Source: Ilyomonas sp965199905
GTDB taxonomy: Bacteria; Bacteroidota; Bacteroidia; Chitinophagales; Chitinophagaceae
DNA length: 64,000 bases
Direction: 5' to 3'
NCBI GenBank assembly: GCA_965199905.1
Contig: OZ241366.1
Location: 930,001-994,000, forward strand
This document shows positions 35,789-45,090 of this stretch, piece by piece. The position numbers and the translations under genes were made by a program. Numbering within the stretch: position 1 is the stretch's first letter; every line of letters starts with the position of its first letter. Below the pieces are notes generated by a model, which saw nothing but the letters and a program-made list of their open reading frames with translations, made no database searches and was not told where the DNA came from.

Positions 35789-37378
35789 TTACTTTTCCAC
35801 CAGTTCTTCCAGGTCTATTTTCTTCAAATCATGCGCAGCCGGACCCGTAATCAGCTTCCCATCATAATCATACCGTGCGCCATGGCAAGGACAATCCCAC
35901 GACTTTTCCGCCACATTCCAGTTTACACTGCATTTCAGGTGCGGGCATGTTGGGTTCACGGCATGTAAGCCACCGGCTTCATCTTTATACAGCGCAATCT
36001 TTTCGCCTTCATAGTCCACCACTTTCCCTTCGCCGTGCGCCAGGCTGCTTACCGTTTCTATTTTTTCTTTGGTAAACAAACCCTTCACAAATTCTTTAAC
36101 TACGTCGGTATTTTCCTTTACAAACTCAGTAAAGCCAGCCACCGGTTTTATGCGCCCCGGCGCAAATAAATCTTCGTAAGCCGATTCCTTCCCGGTTAAC
36201 ATATCCGTCAGTAAAATGGCAGCCACATTTCCGTAAGTAATACCATTACCGCTAAAGCCTGTAGCCACATACACATTGCCTTTTGCGTGTCCCGGCACGT
36301 GCCCGATATAAGGCAAGCCATCTGTTGGCTCAAAGTATTGCGACGACCACCTGAATGCAATATCCTTCACTTTAAAATATTGTTTCACATACGCTTCCAG
36401 CCGCAGAAACGGTGCTTCCGTATTTTCCTCATGCGCGGTCTTATGGTCTTCGCCACCCGCTACCAAGTACTTCTTTCCCTGTACGGTTTGCGTGCGGTAA
36501 TACCGGTATGGGTCATACAAATCATACGCTAAGTTGTCAGGATACTTTTCATCCTCCAGTTCCACCGCAATAGCATAGCTGCGGTACGGCGCGCATCGCA
36601 GGTGCAACAGGTTCACGCCAAGCGATGTATGTGTTGCCATCACGAAGGCTTTCCCTTCCACATTGCCAAGCGATGTTTCCACAGTCACGGTGTCCTTGTC
36701 CGTCCAGGTTTGCACACGACAATTGGTGATGATCGTTCCGCCTCCTTCTTCAAATTGTTTGGCTAATGCCAGCACATATTCTGTTGGATGAAAGCCTGCC
36801 TGTCCTTCTACCCGTATGGCTTTGGTAAAAGGAATCGGCACCGGGATTTCGTTGGTATAATCCGCTGCTATGCCTGCTTCCTTCAACGCCTGTAACTGGT
36901 CATCGAGTTCTTTATCCTGCTCCTCGTTTTGCGCATACAAAAAACCCGCTTTCTCTTCATAACCACAATCAATTTGGTAAGCCGTTACGTTTTCTTTTAT
37001 TAAAGCACAGGCTTCCGAAGTAGCTTTCGCCACCAGCTTCGCCTTGTCTTTACCGAAGTCTTTCGCTATTTGTGAATAGCTTGAATCGAGCAGCGTATTG
37101 ATGTGCCCTGTAGTGCCCGAAGTGGTTCCGAAGCCAATGGTTTTTGCTTCCAGTACGGCGCACTTCTTACCGCTTTTTTGCAGTAGCAGTGCGGCGGTAA
37201 GTGCGGTAATGCCGCCACCCGCAATGATGACATCAAAAGGGCTTTGCGGTAAAGTCGTTTGCTGTGTTGTGTAATCAGGAATTTCATACTGCCAAAGGCT
37301 GGTGGTAGCGCCGTCGCGTTGCATAGGAAAAGATTGTGGTGTTTGTTTCAAATGGTGTGTCAGGGTTTCTGTCTTCAA
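35789..37378 (-). CDS. FAD-dependent oxidoreductase with C-terminal Rieske 2Fe-2S domain
   Basis: 529 residues. A DAO-type FAD domain has the dinucleotide motif FDVIIAGGGITALTAALLL at about 50 and VATGFSGNGITYGNVAAILL near 400. A Rieske domain (about 440-529) has the cluster motifs CPHLKC and CPCHGARYDYDG. This fusion of a glycine-oxidase-like flavoprotein and a Rieske ferredoxin domain is known in Bacteroidota and Bacillus; the substrate is unknown, an amine or aldehyde-level metabolite being plausible. A remnant of a paralogue lies 3.4 kb to the left. Confidence 0.85.
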   Translation of the reverse strand: MKTETLTHHLKQTPQSFPMQRDGATTSLWQYEIPDYTTQQTTLPQSPFDVIIAGGGITALTAALLLQKSGKKCAVLEAKTIGFGTTSGTTGHINTLLDSSYSQIAKDFGKDKAKLVAKATSEACALIKENVTAYQIDCGYEEKAGFLYAQNEEQDKELDDQLQALKEAGIAADYTNEIPVPIPFTKAIRVEGQAGFHPTEYVLALAKQFEEGGGTIITNCRVQTWTDKDTVTVETSLGNVEGKAFVMATHTSLGVNLLHLRCAPYRSYAIAVELEDEKYPDNLAYDLYDPYRYYRTQTVQGKKYLVAGGEDHKTAHEENTEAPFLRLEAYVKQYFKVKDIAFRWSSQYFEPTDGLPYIGHVPGHAKGNVYVATGFSGNGITYGNVAAILLTDMLTGKESAYEDLFAPGRIKPVAGFTEFVKENTDVVKEFVKGLFTKEKIETVSSLAHGEGKVVDYEGEKIALYKDEAGGLHAVNPTCPHLKCSVNWNVAEKSWDCPCHGARYDYDGKLITGPAAHDLKKIDLEELVEK

Positions 37379-38001
37379 TAATCTTTCCAGTACAGTACGG
37401 CTTCTTTGTTTTTTTATAAATTCAGTAAAAGCGGATGATATTTCTGTCGTTACTTAACGTTGCCAAAGTGCAGAGCCGTATATGCTGCTTGTGAAGAAAC
37501 CTGCAAAGGCATACTGATTCCTGAGTTGATTGATGACTGGCAAGTTTTGCATGTTTATAATAATGATTTGCGGATTCGTTGGTGATTTGAATGTAGTGTG
37601 CAAGATTTCTATAACGGTGTTGTAACTATGTAAGAGCAGGAGCCGATTGTTTGAATAGTATGCTTTACCATCCCTTGCAGAAAAGGAAGCGGCAATAACA
37701 CAATCCAATTTAATCCGGATTCACGTTATTCGTTCTTCGGCTTTCTAATGATGCCAACGATTATCTCAAAATTCTGTCTTTCTCAACGGCACTTATCTCT
37801 TTCAAAACATGAAACATAAGAACTAAGCTCATCCTTATGTTTTCTCGTTTCGTTTATATCTTTTTCCGCTTCATTCATAAAAAACCTGTTTTGGTTTGTA
37901 TGTTTCTTCTCTTTGTTCTTATGAGCGATGTTTTGCTTTAGATTACTAGATCTGCCACGTACAAAAAAGGCTGAAGCAAAAACAATTCCTTTCCCTTTTA
38001 T
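37379..38001. other. 620-nt intergenic region
   Basis: Contains an 84-codon minus-strand open frame (37454-37708) that I do not trust: mixed composition, no domain. It also has a small hairpin AAACATAAG ... CTTATGTTT near 37811-37842. Otherwise featureless. Confidence 0.4.
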
Positions 38002-40134
38002 TTACGCCTTGTTTCTTCTCAATACCATCATCGAGCGACCTTCCATTATAAGTTGGTCTCCATCATGATAAACAGCACATCCTTCTTCTGTAACGCAACC
38101 CGTAGCCGTATCTACCACTTTGTTCCAGGGACGACCAAATGGTCCTTTCTTTTCAGGCACAGTAAACAGCAGATTGTTTTCGTATGCATTGAAAAAAAGC
38201 AGGAAACAATCATCTATCACTTTTTCTTCTTCATAGCCAATCGCTTCAATACCCTGCCCGTTAAGAAAAACAGTGATGGATTTGCTCGATCCGTTTACCC
38301 AATCTTCCTGCTTCATTTCTTTGCCCGATGGATGCAGCCACATGATATCGTGCATTCCGGTATGTTTTATTTCATTGCCCTGAAACCATTTGCGACGGCT
38401 AAAGACATGATGCTTTTTATAAAGCCGGATGATATTTTTGCAAAAAGTAAAAAGTTCCTGATCACCGCTTTCCCAGTCAATCCACGATATCTCATTATCC
38501 TGACAATACGCATTATTGTTTCCGCCCTGTGTTTTTCCCGTCTCATCTCCGGCTACCAGCATGGGAACACCCTGCGATAAGAACAGCGTTGCCAGCAAAT
38601 TCCGCTTTTGTTTGCTCCGCAATTTGTTTACACACTCATCGTCCGTTTCGCCTTCCGCGCCGCAGTTCCACGAGCGATTGTGGTCTTCTCCATCCTTGTT
38701 GTCTTCGCCGTTGGCATCATTGTGTTTTTTGTTGTACGATACCAAATCGTGCAGGGTAAAACCATCATGCGCGGTAATGAAATTGATGCTTGCCGTAGGC
38801 AAACGGTAATCGTCTTTATACAAATCCGGACTGCCGGTAAACCGCTCCGCAAATTCGCCCAACTGGCAACCTTCGCCACGCCAGTAATCGCGCAGGCAAT
38901 CGCGGTATTTGCCATTCCATTCTGCCCAGCCCGGCGGAAAGTTACCTACCTGGTAGCCACCTTCGCCAACATCCCACGGTTCGGCAATGAGCTTTACCTG
39001 CGATATAACAGGGTCCTGGTAAATAATGTCGAAAAACGCGCTGAGGCGGTTCACCTCGTGCAGCTCGCGGGCTAAGGTAGCAGCGAGGTCAAAGCGAAAG
39101 CCATCCACATGCATTTCCTGTATCCAGTACCGAAGGCTATCCATAATGAGGCGCAGCACCGGGGGCATGTTGGTATTGAGTGTGTTGCCCGTGCCGGTAT
39201 AATCGAAATAAAAAGTTTTGTTGTCTTGGCAAAGTCGGTAATACGAAGTATTATCTATACCACGAAACGAAAGCGTAGGACCCATCTGGTTGCCTTCAGC
39301 AGTATGATTGTACACCACATCAAGAATTACTTCGATGCCTGCTTTGTGCAACACTTTTACCATGTTTTTAAATTCGGCTACCTGCTCACCGCTGTTGCCG
39401 CTGGCTGAATAGCGAATATCAGGTGCAAAGAAGCCAATGGTATTGTAGCCCCAATAGTTAGTAAGACCTTTTTCTGTAAGATGCCTGTCAATCACAAAAT
39501 GATGAACCGGCATCAGCTCAATAGCAGTAATGCCAAGCTCTCTTAAATACTGAATTGAAGCCGGATGGGCAATACCGGCGTATGTGCCGCGAAGGTGTTT
39601 CGGTATTGCATTATTAAGCATTGTAAAACCCCGCACATGTGCTTCGTAAATGATGCTGTTGTGATAGGCTACTTTCGGTGCCCGGTCACCTTCCCAATCA
39701 AAAGAAGAATCAACCACCACCGATTTAGGTATATACGGCGCACTGTCCTGCTCATCGAAGCTAAAGCTTTCCTGCGGATTTGATAAGTCATAACCAAACA
39801 GCGAATCATGCCATTTGATAGTGCCTGACAAAGCTTTGGCATACGGGTCTATAAGCAATTTGTTTTTGTTGAAACGCATGCCTTTAGAAGGATTGTATTC
39901 ACCATCCATCCGATAGCCATAATGACGACCGCTTGTAAGACCGATAACATATACATGCCACACATGATGATATCTTTCTTTAAGCTGAATGCGTTGCGTT
40001 TCATTATCTTCTTCGTCAAACAGGCATAACTCAATATCTGTTGCGTTTTCTGAGAAGATGGCGAAGTTCACACCATCTTCATAAAGGGTAGCTCCCAGGG
40101 GGAAAGTGCTACCCAGGCTTGTTTTGTAATTCAT
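38002..40134 (-). CDS. glgX: Glycogen debranching enzyme GlgX
   Basis: 710 residues, typical GlgX/isoamylase length. N-terminal CBM48 (LGATLYEDGVNFAIFSENAT), GH13 barrel with YWGYNTIGFFAPD, DVVYNHTAEG, VDGFRFDLAATL (nucleophile), LIAEPWDVGEGGYQVGNFPP (acid/base Glu), FITAHDGFTLHDLVSYN, and NRSWNCGAEG. It hydrolyses alpha-1,6 branch points of limit-dextrin-type glycogen in the cytosol, feeding phosphorylase and amylases. The nearby treZ, and a GH13 remnant, would have belonged to the same glycogen/trehalose set. Confidence 0.92.
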   Translation of the reverse strand: MNYKTSLGSTFPLGATLYEDGVNFAIFSENATDIELCLFDEEDNETQRIQLKERYHHVWHVYVIGLTSGRHYGYRMDGEYNPSKGMRFNKNKLLIDPYAKALSGTIKWHDSLFGYDLSNPQESFSFDEQDSAPYIPKSVVVDSSFDWEGDRAPKVAYHNSIIYEAHVRGFTMLNNAIPKHLRGTYAGIAHPASIQYLRELGITAIELMPVHHFVIDRHLTEKGLTNYWGYNTIGFFAPDIRYSASGNSGEQVAEFKNMVKVLHKAGIEVILDVVYNHTAEGNQMGPTLSFRGIDNTSYYRLCQDNKTFYFDYTGTGNTLNTNMPPVLRLIMDSLRYWIQEMHVDGFRFDLAATLARELHEVNRLSAFFDIIYQDPVISQVKLIAEPWDVGEGGYQVGNFPPGWAEWNGKYRDCLRDYWRGEGCQLGEFAERFTGSPDLYKDDYRLPTASINFITAHDGFTLHDLVSYNKKHNDANGEDNKDGEDHNRSWNCGAEGETDDECVNKLRSKQKRNLLATLFLSQGVPMLVAGDETGKTQGGNNNAYCQDNEISWIDWESGDQELFTFCKNIIRLYKKHHVFSRRKWFQGNEIKHTGMHDIMWLHPSGKEMKQEDWVNGSSKSITVFLNGQGIEAIGYEEEKVIDDCFLLFFNAYENNLLFTVPEKKGPFGRPWNKVVDTATGCVTEEGCAVYHDGDQLIMEGRSMMVLRRNKA

Positions 40135-40351
40135 AGGTTATCAACAGCATCACTTTCTTAGCCACACGTTTCAGGTTAAGATAATAACAAGCTCATTTCA
40201 ACTACCGGGCCATAGGATTTGAAAATATGTAAGCTGAAAAATAAAATTTTAGATGTAAGATTATTTAAAATATTGGGGAATTTTTTTTACTTGAAAATAG
40301 TATGTCAAATTAAGTATACGAGGGTATTTATACAATATTACAGAGCCGCTT

Positions 40352-40855
40352 TTACCTTCCGTTTTTGTCCGTCAGTACCATTGCCAGGTCATCAAGAATG
40401 CGGTTAACGTACAGCAACTGCACCGGCATTCCCTGTTGTTCTTTATCTGCCAAAATCTTTTTTGAAAGTACCACTTTGCCCTGGCAAACGATAGAGAAAA
40501 AAGCAAACAATTGCCCGCAGGCTTGCGGTGTCAATGTCGCGTATCCGGTTATGGAAACTCCCCAGTCGGAAGTAAAGGTTTTGGCAATGCTGAACGCCAT
40601 ATCATCCGCCATCTTTTGAGATACACAGTTGCACGATAACGCATGAATGGGATTGACATTCATGTGGCGGCATTTCTGACCAATATTGTAAGCTGTAATT
40701 CCGCCTTGAAAAAACTGCGATGCACTTTCCGCCGTAGATAAAGCGGCACTCAGAAACCCGGCGGTTACACTTTCGGCTACTGCCAAAGTTTGTCCCTTAG
40801 AAATCAGAGCATCTTTTATTTTATCGATAGATTCCTGTTGAAACATAGCAATCAT
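40352..40855 (-). CDS. pncC: Nicotinamide-nucleotide amidohydrolase PncC (CinA C-terminal family)
   Basis: 167 residues covering one CinA_C domain: LAVAESVTAGFLSAALS, FFQGGITAYNIGQK, AFSIAKTFTSDWGVSITGYA, then VVLSKKILADKEQQ. It deamidates nicotinamide mononucleotide to nicotinate mononucleotide in pyridine-nucleotide recycling. The usual TG(Y/F)AGP segment reads TGYATLTPQ, a divergence seen in stand-alone stress-island CinA copies, so activity is probable but not certain. Confidence 0.78.
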   Translation of the reverse strand: MIAMFQQESIDKIKDALISKGQTLAVAESVTAGFLSAALSTAESASQFFQGGITAYNIGQKCRHMNVNPIHALSCNCVSQKMADDMAFSIAKTFTSDWGVSITGYATLTPQACGQLFAFFSIVCQGKVVLSKKILADKEQQGMPVQLLYVNRILDDLAMVLTDKNGR

Positions 40856-41152
40856 TTACTGTTTTAAAGCTAAGTGATAATAAGCTATCTGTCGTAGCTG
40901 CACTTGCCAGCTTTGCAAGGTGTGAAAAAGAAAACAAAACTGTGCCAGTTGAAACATCAATACAAGTTGGTAATGCTGAGATATTTTGTACTTTAAATAG
41001 AGTGCCAGCCACTTCTTTATCTTTCCGCTTTCAGCAAGAAACAACGATAAAATATATATAGAAAAGAACGATTACACCGTAACAGCAACAAATTTTACTG
41101 TAAAAGAAATTGTGTCGAAAGTGAGACGATTTTCTAAAGAATCTATAATGTG

Positions 41153-41693
41153 TTAATTATACTTTGATACCCATTTTTTAGCGATGTCCATAAACATCTC
41201 CGGATAATAGTCTTCCGCACCCGGCCAGTTCAACTGAGGCTCTTCTTCCAGGTTAGGAATCGGGTAGCCCTCCGGTGCGCCAAACACCACTTCCAACGGC
41301 TTGCCATCCTCTGAGTGCGCACCGTTCCATATTAGGAAGCGACTGCTGGCCGCTGGCAATGAAGTGGTGCACATTACGCGCATCCACAACATCTTTGGTA
41401 GGTTCGGGCACAGGGTGGTGACCATGCGTAGTAGTGCCGGTCAGCAACAGGTTGATGGCATAAGCCACCAGTTCAATGTGACCATATTCTTCACCGGCAA
41501 CAGAGGCAATCACATCATAAAAAACCCGCAGCCGATTGCGGCCTCCGAAGTTGAACGACTGAAACGTGTAGTTCATCAGTGTAGACATTTCGCCAAACTT
41601 GCCACCTATCAATTCCTGTATGGCAGCGGCATCATTAGGAGAAGGATTGTTGGGTATCGGCAGCTCGTGCAGCAGCCGGTCTACTTTGTACAT
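41153..41693 (-). pseudogene. Manganese catalase with internal deletion and frameshift
   Basis: The 5' part (MYKVDRLLHELPIPNN ... FGEMSTLMNYTFQSFNFGG ... EEYGHIELVAYAINLLLTG) is the first half of a Mn-catalase with the N-terminal Glu/His metal ligands. At about NVHHFIASGQQS the frame breaks and the other frame continues with WNGAHSEDGKPLEVVFGAPE up to the normal C-terminus (EMFMDIAKKW). Roughly 110 residues in the middle, including the second set of Mn ligands, are missing, so no active catalase can be made. Confidence 0.75.
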
Positions 41694-41868
41694 TATAGGT
41701 TATTATTTAAAAATGAAACTGAAAATGTAGTGAAGTGTTACTGAATGAGAGGCAAGGAAATCATTCGGTTTTGTTGAAGCGCCCTATTATTATGACGCGT
41801 TTGTAATAATCCGGAAATTAGTAAAGATCAGCCTTCTTAGAAGTATTAGCATAGCATAGCATAGTAAG

Positions 41869-41993
41869 TACACTGTCAACTAAATATATTGCGATTTCGA
41901 TTGGCGGAGACACCAAACGGTAGCGGCATATATCGGATGGCGCCCTCACCTTCCGAAATCTTTATTATATAAATTTATTTAAGTGACAGTGTA
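41869..41993. mobile_element. MITE-like inverted-repeat element, copy 2
   Basis: Ends TACACTGTCAACTAAATA (41869) and TATTTAAGTGACAGTGTA (to 41993) are imperfect 22-bp inverted repeats. The reverse complement of the interior reads ATTTCGGAAGGTGAGGGCG and then ATATGCCGCTACC, sharing blocks with the element at 22903-23019, as does the GGAGACACC string. Just outside it at 41846-41862 is a small AGCAT tandem repeat. Confidence 0.6.
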
Positions 41994-42341
41994 GTAAAGC
42001 TGAAATAAAAATATGATTGGTTCTTTACAGCGAAATTGTAAGATGAAATCTGGTTGTCGTGTGAAATAATTTCTGTTGCATTTCTATCGCAGAAGATACA
42101 ATAAATACACACAATTAATCTCATTATGTACAATATAAAGCGCTGTTTGTATTTTTTTATTTTATCAGTAAGATTCTTGTTATTTATAAAATTTTGTTTT
42201 TGTATTTTTTTAAACAATAGCTTCAGATACTTGTATTAATTCTCTGTAATCCTATTCCGGTTTGTTTTTGCTGCCCGTGCACGAGTATCACAAGGCATGC
42301 TTTTCGTATCGCTCATTTCATAACTTGTAAAAACATTTTTT

Positions 42342-42896
42342 ATGGAACAGATGAATGATTTGAAAGCTTTATTAAAGCACGATGTGCAGATGCTATGTTC
42401 TACCGAAGACCAGATTATTGAAGCCTTACCAATGATGATAGAAAAGGCAAGCAACCCGCAGTTAAAGCAGGGATTAAATGAACATTTGCAGGTATCAAAA
42501 AAACAGCGCCAGCGCCTCGATCAGGTAAGCCAGTTATTAGGCGCCAGTAGTGAAGATGCAACCAGGTATGCCGGGGCTTTTGCTACCTTGATGGGTGGTG
42601 CCAAATGCAAAGCCACCGCAGGAATTATTGAACAGGGACAAAAAATGATGTCTGAAAATTTAAGTGCTGATATAATGGATGCCGCCATCATTTCGGGGGC
42701 GCAAAAGATAGAGCATTTTGAAATTGCCTCTTATGGTACGGTGCGTACTTATGCGAAACAGTTGGGTTTGCGCGATGTAGCTGATTTATTGCAGCAAACG
42801 CTGGATGAAGAATATATGGCAGATCAGGAACTGACGAGTTTGGCAGAACAGAAAATTAATAAAGACGCCGCTTACGGTTCGGCGGTTCTACAGTAA
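42342..42896 (+). CDS. DUF892 (YciE/YciF) ferritin-like stress protein
   Basis: 184 residues, four-helix bundle of the DUF892 family: DLKALLKHDVQMLCSTEDQI, IEALPMMIEKASNPQLKQGL, the KATAGIIEQGQKMM region and DAAIISGAQKIEHFEIASYG with metal-ligand-type Glu/His. Homologues are induced by stress and stationary phase and often sit beside Mn-catalase, as here. Function likely diiron-linked protection (inference). A strong terminator follows. A ruined copy of its 5' end is at 48682. Confidence 0.88.
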   Translation: MEQMNDLKALLKHDVQMLCSTEDQIIEALPMMIEKASNPQLKQGLNEHLQVSKKQRQRLDQVSQLLGASSEDATRYAGAFATLMGGAKCKATAGIIEQGQKMMSENLSADIMDAAIISGAQKIEHFEIASYGTVRTYAKQLGLRDVADLLQQTLDEEYMADQELTSLAEQKINKDAAYGSAVLQ

Positions 42897-42918
42897 GCGT
42901 CTTTATATTTTATACTAT

Positions 42919-42959
42919 AAAAAACCCACATCTCTTTTTATTCGGAGAGTGGGTTTTTT
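42919..42959 (+). terminator. Rho-independent terminator after DUF892
   Basis: AAAAAACCCAC(A)TCTC pairs with GAGAGTGGGTTTTTT around a 9-nt loop, followed by T residues. Confidence 0.8.
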
Positions 42960-43277
42960 ATTCATACCCGTTTCATCCCTTATAGAAAAAATGGGTAAGC
43001 TAAATGCGCTATTTTAGTAGTATATAATGTTGAAGAATTACTCACTTCACACAACAGTCACTTTTGTTTTCACCAGTAAAATGCAGAGAATAAAAAGCCT
43101 GATTCCTCTTAACAAACTTGTAGAAGTATATTGAGAAGTACAACAAAGAATAAGCGGAAAATAATTATACAAGCAATTTGTTCCTGAAAAGGCCTGGGTC
43201 TTATTTTATCAGGCTTGCGATTTGCCGAAATACAGGAAACACAGTTCCCCGATTTCGTAAACACAAATAACGATTCT

Positions 43278-43811
43278 ATGATAAACACTTTAGAAGAGGT
43301 AACAACTGCACCTGAACAAACCCATGCTTCCCCGCCGGGCAGCACAACAATTCATTTGAAAATAAACGGGGAAGATACAAAGCTTACCCTACAACCCTGG
43401 GTAACGCTGCTCGATGCATTGCGTGAATATTTAAGTTTAACCGGAACCAAGAAAGGCTGCGATCACGGGCAATGTGGCGCATGTACTGTGTTGGTAAACG
43501 GCAAGCGTATCAATAGTTGCCTTACACTCGCCGTAATGAGAGATGGTTGTGAAATCACCACCATTGAAGGTTTGGGAAGCGAACACAACCTGCATCCGTT
43601 ACAGGCTGCTTTTGTAGAGCATGACGCGTTTCAATGTGGTTACTGCACACCGGGTCAAATTTGCAGCGCTGTGGGTATGATGAAAGAAGGAAGGGTAAAA
43701 ACTGCCGATGATATACGTGAGTTGATGAGTGGAAACCTGTGCCGATGTGGTGCTTATCCAAACATTGTAGATGCGATTATGGATGTAATGAAAGGAGGTG
43801 CTCATGAATAA
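43278..43811 (+). CDS. paoA: PaoA-like 2Fe-2S subunit of a molybdenum aldehyde oxidoreductase
   Basis: 177 residues from the ATG at 43278; the frame is open earlier but that part is unlike the family. First 2Fe-2S site CDHGQCGACT...C, second 2Fe-2S site CGYCTPGQICS ... CRCGAY. It passes electrons from the Mo subunit to FAD. It has no Tat or other signal sequence, unlike periplasmic E. coli PaoA. It overlaps the FAD subunit gene by 8 nt (ATGAATAA), giving translational coupling. A paralogue with the same layout starts at 62793. Confidence 0.88.
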   Translation: MINTLEEVTTAPEQTHASPPGSTTIHLKINGEDTKLTLQPWVTLLDALREYLSLTGTKKGCDHGQCGACTVLVNGKRINSCLTLAVMRDGCEITTIEGLGSEHNLHPLQAAFVEHDAFQCGYCTPGQICSAVGMMKEGRVKTADDIRELMSGNLCRCGAYPNIVDAIMDVMKGGAHE

Positions 43812-44796
43812 GTTCTCTTATACAGACGCCCATAATGTTGACGAAGTTGTTGACACGCTGGCGCAAAATAAAAATGCGAAATGTATTGCAGGCGGCACCA
43901 ATCTTCTCGACCTTATGAAAGAGAATGTCATGCGCCCTGATGAATTGATTGATGTCAATCATCTTTCATTTAGCGAGATAGAAGAACACGAAGATGGTGT
44001 GCGTCTCGGCGCCACCGCAACGAACACCGACACAGCCTATCATCCTTTAATAGAAAGCCGTTATCCGTTACTCTCAAAAACTATCCTTGCAGGTGCTTCG
44101 CCACAGCTAAGAAACATGGCAACCGATGGTGGCAACTTAATGCAGCGTACTCGTTGCTACTACTTTTACGATACCGCCACGCCCTGCAACAAACGTGAGC
44201 CGGGAAGCGGATGTTCCGCCATCAACGGTTTCAGTCGCATCCATGCTATTTTGGGTCAGAGCGAGCAATGCATCGCCACGCATCCTTCTGATATGTGTGT
44301 GGCTTTAGCGGCTTTAGAAGCGGTCGTAAACGTGACAGGTTCAAATGGTGACAGAAGCATTCCGATTGCCGAATTTCATCGCCTGCCGGGCAATACGCCC
44401 TGGCTTGATAACAACCTGCAACCCGATGAAGTGATTACTTCCGTTGATTTGCCTGCCAAAGGGTTTCCGAAGTATTTTGATTATGTAAAACTACGCGACC
44501 GTTCGTCTTATGCGTTTGCTTTAGTGTCCGTAGCTATCGGTATTGAACTCGAAGGAAATACGATCTCTGATATTCGCATTGCCCTCGGCGGCGTGGCACA
44601 TAAACCATGGCGCAAACCGGATGCAGAAGACTTCCTGAAAGGTAAAACATTAACTGTAGAAAACCTCTCTGCCGCTGCGGATATGATTCTTGCTGGTGCC
44701 AAAGGATACAAGCATAACAGCTTTAAAACCGAGTTAGCCAAACGAGCCATTATTCGTGCCGGTTTAGGTGCCGTGAAAACAGAAGGACTTGTGTAG
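43804..44796 (+). CDS. paoB: PaoB-like FAD subunit with extra 4Fe-4S motif
   Basis: 330 residues from the ATG at 43804, preceded by AAAGGAGG, an unusually good ribosome-binding site for this genome. FAD-binding motifs CIAGGTNLLDLMKE and ATDGGNLMQ. Between them and the C-terminal lobe lies RTRCYYFYD...CNKREPGSGCS...CIATHPSD, the four-Cys insertion that binds a 4Fe-4S cluster in E. coli PaoB. Therefore PaoABC-like aldehyde oxidation is a better fit than xanthine dehydrogenase. Ends in TAG. Confidence 0.88.
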   Translation: MNKFSYTDAHNVDEVVDTLAQNKNAKCIAGGTNLLDLMKENVMRPDELIDVNHLSFSEIEEHEDGVRLGATATNTDTAYHPLIESRYPLLSKTILAGASPQLRNMATDGGNLMQRTRCYYFYDTATPCNKREPGSGCSAINGFSRIHAILGQSEQCIATHPSDMCVALAALEAVVNVTGSNGDRSIPIAEFHRLPGNTPWLDNNLQPDEVITSVDLPAKGFPKYFDYVKLRDRSSYAFALVSVAIGIELEGNTISDIRIALGGVAHKPWRKPDAEDFLKGKTLTVENLSAAADMILAGAKGYKHNSFKTELAKRAIIRAGLGAVKTEGLV

Positions 44797-44847
44797 GAAA
44801 TGTATAATGTTCATTAAAAAAGCTGGCACTTGTGAATCGCTTCTTCC

Positions 44848-45032
44848 CGTCACTCCGGCAAACGGAGAGGTCTCCGGAAATTGATGTATTGTCATTAAAC
44901 AGAGTGGCCTCATTCATAGGCAAGACGGTACAAAAGTAAGCAAGCAGCACCGTCATTTCGACGACACGAGAAATCTTTCGGCATGGAAACGGTATCACGG
45001 CATAGAGATGCCTCCATTCATCGGCATGACGG
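44848..45032. repeat. Two family-R palindromes (R2, R3) between paoB and paoC
   Basis: R2 (44848-44929) and R3 (44951-45032) each have a left half like CGTCATTTCGACGA and a right half like GAGATGCCTCCATTCATCGG followed by CATGACGG; R2 is more degenerate. They lie in tandem inside what should be one operon, so an mRNA-level effect (stability or differential expression) is possible. Confidence 0.6.
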
Positions 45033-45090
45033 CGTAAAAAGCTTCACCGTATATAATCTTTATCAACATAACAATAAAAAAGAAACAACA

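Noticed and set aside
37454..37708. 84-codon minus-strand frame
   Set aside because: Unrecognised, no promoter or ribosome-binding support; probably chance in a long gap.
41846..41862. AGCAT tandem repeat as a CRISPR or iteron array
   Set aside because: Only about four 5-bp units without spacers; simple sequence slippage.
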